Assembly (NCBI GenBank): GCA_009377525.1
Contig: WHTW01000055.1
Span: forward strand, 1-42,595
Origin: Rhodospirillales bacterium
GTDB lineage: Bacteria > Pseudomonadota > Alphaproteobacteria > Reyranellales > Reyranellaceae
DNA: 42,595 bases
Direction of reading: 5' to 3'
This document shows positions 41,256 through 42,595 of the stretch, piece after piece. Each line of letters starts with the position of its first letter. Positions within the stretch are counted from its first letter, which is position 1. A program made the position numbers and the translations under genes. The notes beneath the pieces were generated by a model. The model did not search any database, was not told the origin of the DNA, and worked only from the letters and a program-made list of their open reading frames with translations.

Positions 41256-42236
41256 TCAGTTCTCCGGCGGCACGCGGAACTGATAGGGCTCCTCGAGCAG
41301 CTTGGCCTCGTCGGCCGTCACCGTGAACTCGGTCGCCTGTGCCGCCGAGGTGAGCTGGTCGAGGCTGGTGGCGCCGATGATGGGCGAGCCCATGTAGGGC
41401 TTGCTGAGCAGCCAGGCCAGTGCGGCCTGCGCCGGCGAGGCGTTCTTTCCCGCCGCGACCTTCTTCAGACGGTCGACCACCTCCCAGTCGCAGCCGCGAT
41501 AGGTGCCGGCCTTGACCTGCGCGTCGTTCTTCGACCGCTCGGTCTCGCCGCCGCCTTCCTTGGCGCGATTGCCGGCGAGGAAGCCGCGCGCCAGCGGCGA
41601 GTACGGGATCAGCCCGACGCCCTGCTCGTGGCACAGGCGGTTCATCTCGCGCTCTTCCTCGCGCTGGACGAGGTTGTAGAGGTTCTGCATGGCAATCGGC
41701 CGGGCATAGCCCTTCCAGTCGGCGATCATCGCCATCTGGGCGAACTTGTAGGCCGGCATGGTCGAGCCGCCGATGTAGCGCACCTTGCCCGAGCGCACGA
41801 TCTGGTCGAGCGAGTACATCGTCTCCTCGATCGGCGTGTAGGGATCGAGGCGGTGGACCTGGTAGACGTCGATATAGTCGGTCTGCAGGCGCTTGAGCTG
41901 GAGGTCGACTGCCGACATCAGGTGCTTGCGGCCGGTGCCGACGTCGTTCTGGCTGTCGCTCATGCGGATGCCGACCTTGGTCGACAGCACGATGTCCTCG
42001 CGCTTCGTCATCTTCATGAGCGTGGCGCCCATGATCTCCTCGGAGCGGCCGGCGTTGTAGGCGTCGGCGGTGTCGAAGAAGGTGATGCCGACATCGAGCG
42101 CGCGCTTGAAGTAGGCCGGTGCCTCGGCCTCGTCGAACTTGCCCCAGCCGCGGCGGCCCTTGGCGCCCCACGAATTGCCGCCGAGACAGATGCGGCTGAC
42201 GATCAGGCCCGAGCGGCCCAGCGGTCCGTACTTCAT
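41256..42236 (-). CDS. Aldo/keto reductase
   Basis: A 326-residue NADPH-dependent oxidoreductase of the AKR superfamily. The catalytic tetrad is Asp55 and Tyr60 (FFDTADAYNAGRSEE), Lys87 (LSTKVG) and His128 (YQVHRLD). SPLARGFLAG and the C-terminal PIIGATSLDQLTSA bind the cofactor phosphate. It resembles general-stress AKRs; the substrate is unknown. It converges on the MFS fragment, with the inverted repeat between the two genes. The divergent selenoprotein gene starts 48 bp from its start. Confidence 0.93.
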   Translation of the reverse strand: MKYGPLGRSGLIVSRICLGGNSWGAKGRRGWGKFDEAEAPAYFKRALDVGITFFDTADAYNAGRSEEIMGATLMKMTKREDIVLSTKVGIRMSDSQNDVGTGRKHLMSAVDLQLKRLQTDYIDVYQVHRLDPYTPIEETMYSLDQIVRSGKVRYIGGSTMPAYKFAQMAMIADWKGYARPIAMQNLYNLVQREEEREMNRLCHEQGVGLIPYSPLARGFLAGNRAKEGGGETERSKNDAQVKAGTYRGCDWEVVDRLKKVAAGKNASPAQAALAWLLSKPYMGSPIIGATSLDQLTSAAQATEFTVTADEAKLLEEPYQFRVPPEN

Positions 42237-42284
42237 CGAGAAATCCCCCTTGTGGCGCGGACCCTACCAACCCATCTTGGGGGC

Positions 42285-42506
42285 ATGAAGGTCCTGATCG
42301 AATATTGCGGCGCTTGAGGTTATAAGCCGCAGGCCCTCCGTGTGAGGGAACGCCTCGAAAAGCTGGGCGCCGCCGACATCGAGCTGCGCGCCGGCAAGTC
42401 CGGCCAGTTCGACGTCACCGTCGACGGCACGCTCAAGTACACCCGCAGCAAGACCGGCCGATTCCCGACCGACGACGAGGTCGAGGATTTGCTTCAGTCG
42501 TCGTAG
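42285..42506 (+). CDS. SelW/Rdx-family selenoprotein with in-frame TGA for selenocysteine
   Basis: Reading TGA (42315-42317) as selenocysteine gives a 73-residue protein, MKVLIEYCGA-Sec-GYKPQAL and onward, ending LLQSS. This is the Rdx/SelW thioredoxin-like fold. The CxxU redox motif (Cys8, Sec11) follows the first strand, and FDVTVDGTLKY and KTGRFPTDDEV are the family's later strands. Length is normal. Similarity continues unbroken on both sides of the TGA, so the codon is not a stop mutation in a dead gene. Bacterial and eukaryotic SelW proteins act in thiol redox defence. A stem-loop right after the TGA fits a bacterial SECIS element. Ordinary gene callers miss this gene because of the TGA. 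It needs selA/selB/selC elsewhere in the genome. Confidence 0.88.
42334..42348 (+). promoter_or_regulatory. Candidate bacterial SECIS apical stem-loop
   Basis: CCCTC (42334-42338) pairs with GAGGG (42344-42348) around a loop CGTGT that contains the GU expected in SelB-binding loops. The stem begins 17 nt after the UGA, inside the coding region, which is the distance used by known bacterial selenocysteine insertion elements. Confidence 0.7.
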
Positions 42507-42595
42507 GGCAGACGCTCCCGATTCTCTTCCGCCCTCATGCTCCTCTCCCCCTTGGGGGCTAGGGCATTCACACATCTTCGCGGCGGGGGTTGCGA
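42507..42595. other. Right edge, no feature seen
   Basis: Ninety bases after the selenoprotein gene hold a C-rich then G-rich stretch (CTCCCCCTTGGGGG) that could form a short hairpin. No gene is visible before the window ends. Confidence 0.4.

Noticed and set aside
42264..42575. Minus-strand ORF at the right edge
   Set aside because: It is antisense to the selenoprotein gene, which has far better family evidence.
1..42595. CRISPR array, rRNA operon, integrase or plasmid origin
   Set aside because: No regularly spaced repeats, no rRNA-like stretches, no tyrosine or serine recombinase motifs and no replication-protein gene were seen.

Overview
The window is GC-rich DNA from a proteobacterium, most likely an alphaproteobacterium. 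The tRNA-Arg remnant, the MerR/MerT/MerP types, the ISL3 element and the CDP-sugar and catabolic genes all fit that group. I cannot name a genus from sequence reading alone. There is no rRNA gene, no CRISPR array and no integrase.

Positions 1-17950 are an accessory metal-resistance region built around a divergent control point near 9.45 kb. To the left (minus strand) lies an unusually long mercury block. It begins with merT, merP, a 50-codon merF-like gene, and one gene encoding an organomercurial lyase fused to a mercuric reductase (merB-merA). An AraC-type regulator and an exported alpha/beta hydrolase follow. Next come a stand-alone merB, a second merT/merP pair that has lost most of its metal-binding cysteines, an unrecognised HMA-like protein, a duplicated and frameshifted merA 3' end, and a scrap of an ATP-dependent DNA ligase gene. 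To the right (plus strand) lie a classical MerR and then a MerR fused to an HMA metal-binding domain, with a good internal start for making the HMA domain alone. A CcdA-like membrane protein, a P1B-type ATPase with a YPC motif, two MacB/FtsX-type ABC permeases, their ATPase and a second CcdA-like protein complete this arm. Four MerR-type promoters fall into two half-site classes, CTGTAG/CTACAG and CCGTAC/GTACGG, which suggests two separate circuits. Near-identical 58-bp direct repeats at 377 and 17893 bracket the block.

Positions 18018-21339 hold a divergent lysR / lysE-family exporter pair split by a complete ISL3-family insertion sequence with 50-bp terminal inverted repeats, plus a TfoX-like gene behind lysR. 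A 3'-half tRNA-Arg(ACG) remnant at 21.7 kb is a probable integration scar.

Positions 22008-41250 look like ordinary chromosome. They encode two serine beta-lactamase-fold hydrolases, a TIM-barrel sugar epimerase-like protein, a glucokinase, and an operon for a CDP-6-deoxyhexose with a glycosyltransferase and an MFS transporter. A glucose-type uptake operon follows (OprB porin, sugar porter, ROK-like kinase). A five-gene minus-strand operon (SDR, phytanoyl-CoA dioxygenase-like, polysaccharide deacetylase-like, VOC protein, class III nucleotide cyclase) comes next, then TerC and a 5'-truncated MFS gene. Perfect hairpins at 39.2 and 41.2 kb mark gene ends.

At the right edge, after an aldo/keto reductase, lies a short gene hidden by an in-frame TGA. 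It is a SelW/Rdx-type selenoprotein with a CxxU motif and a stem-loop directly after the UGA that fits a bacterial SECIS element.
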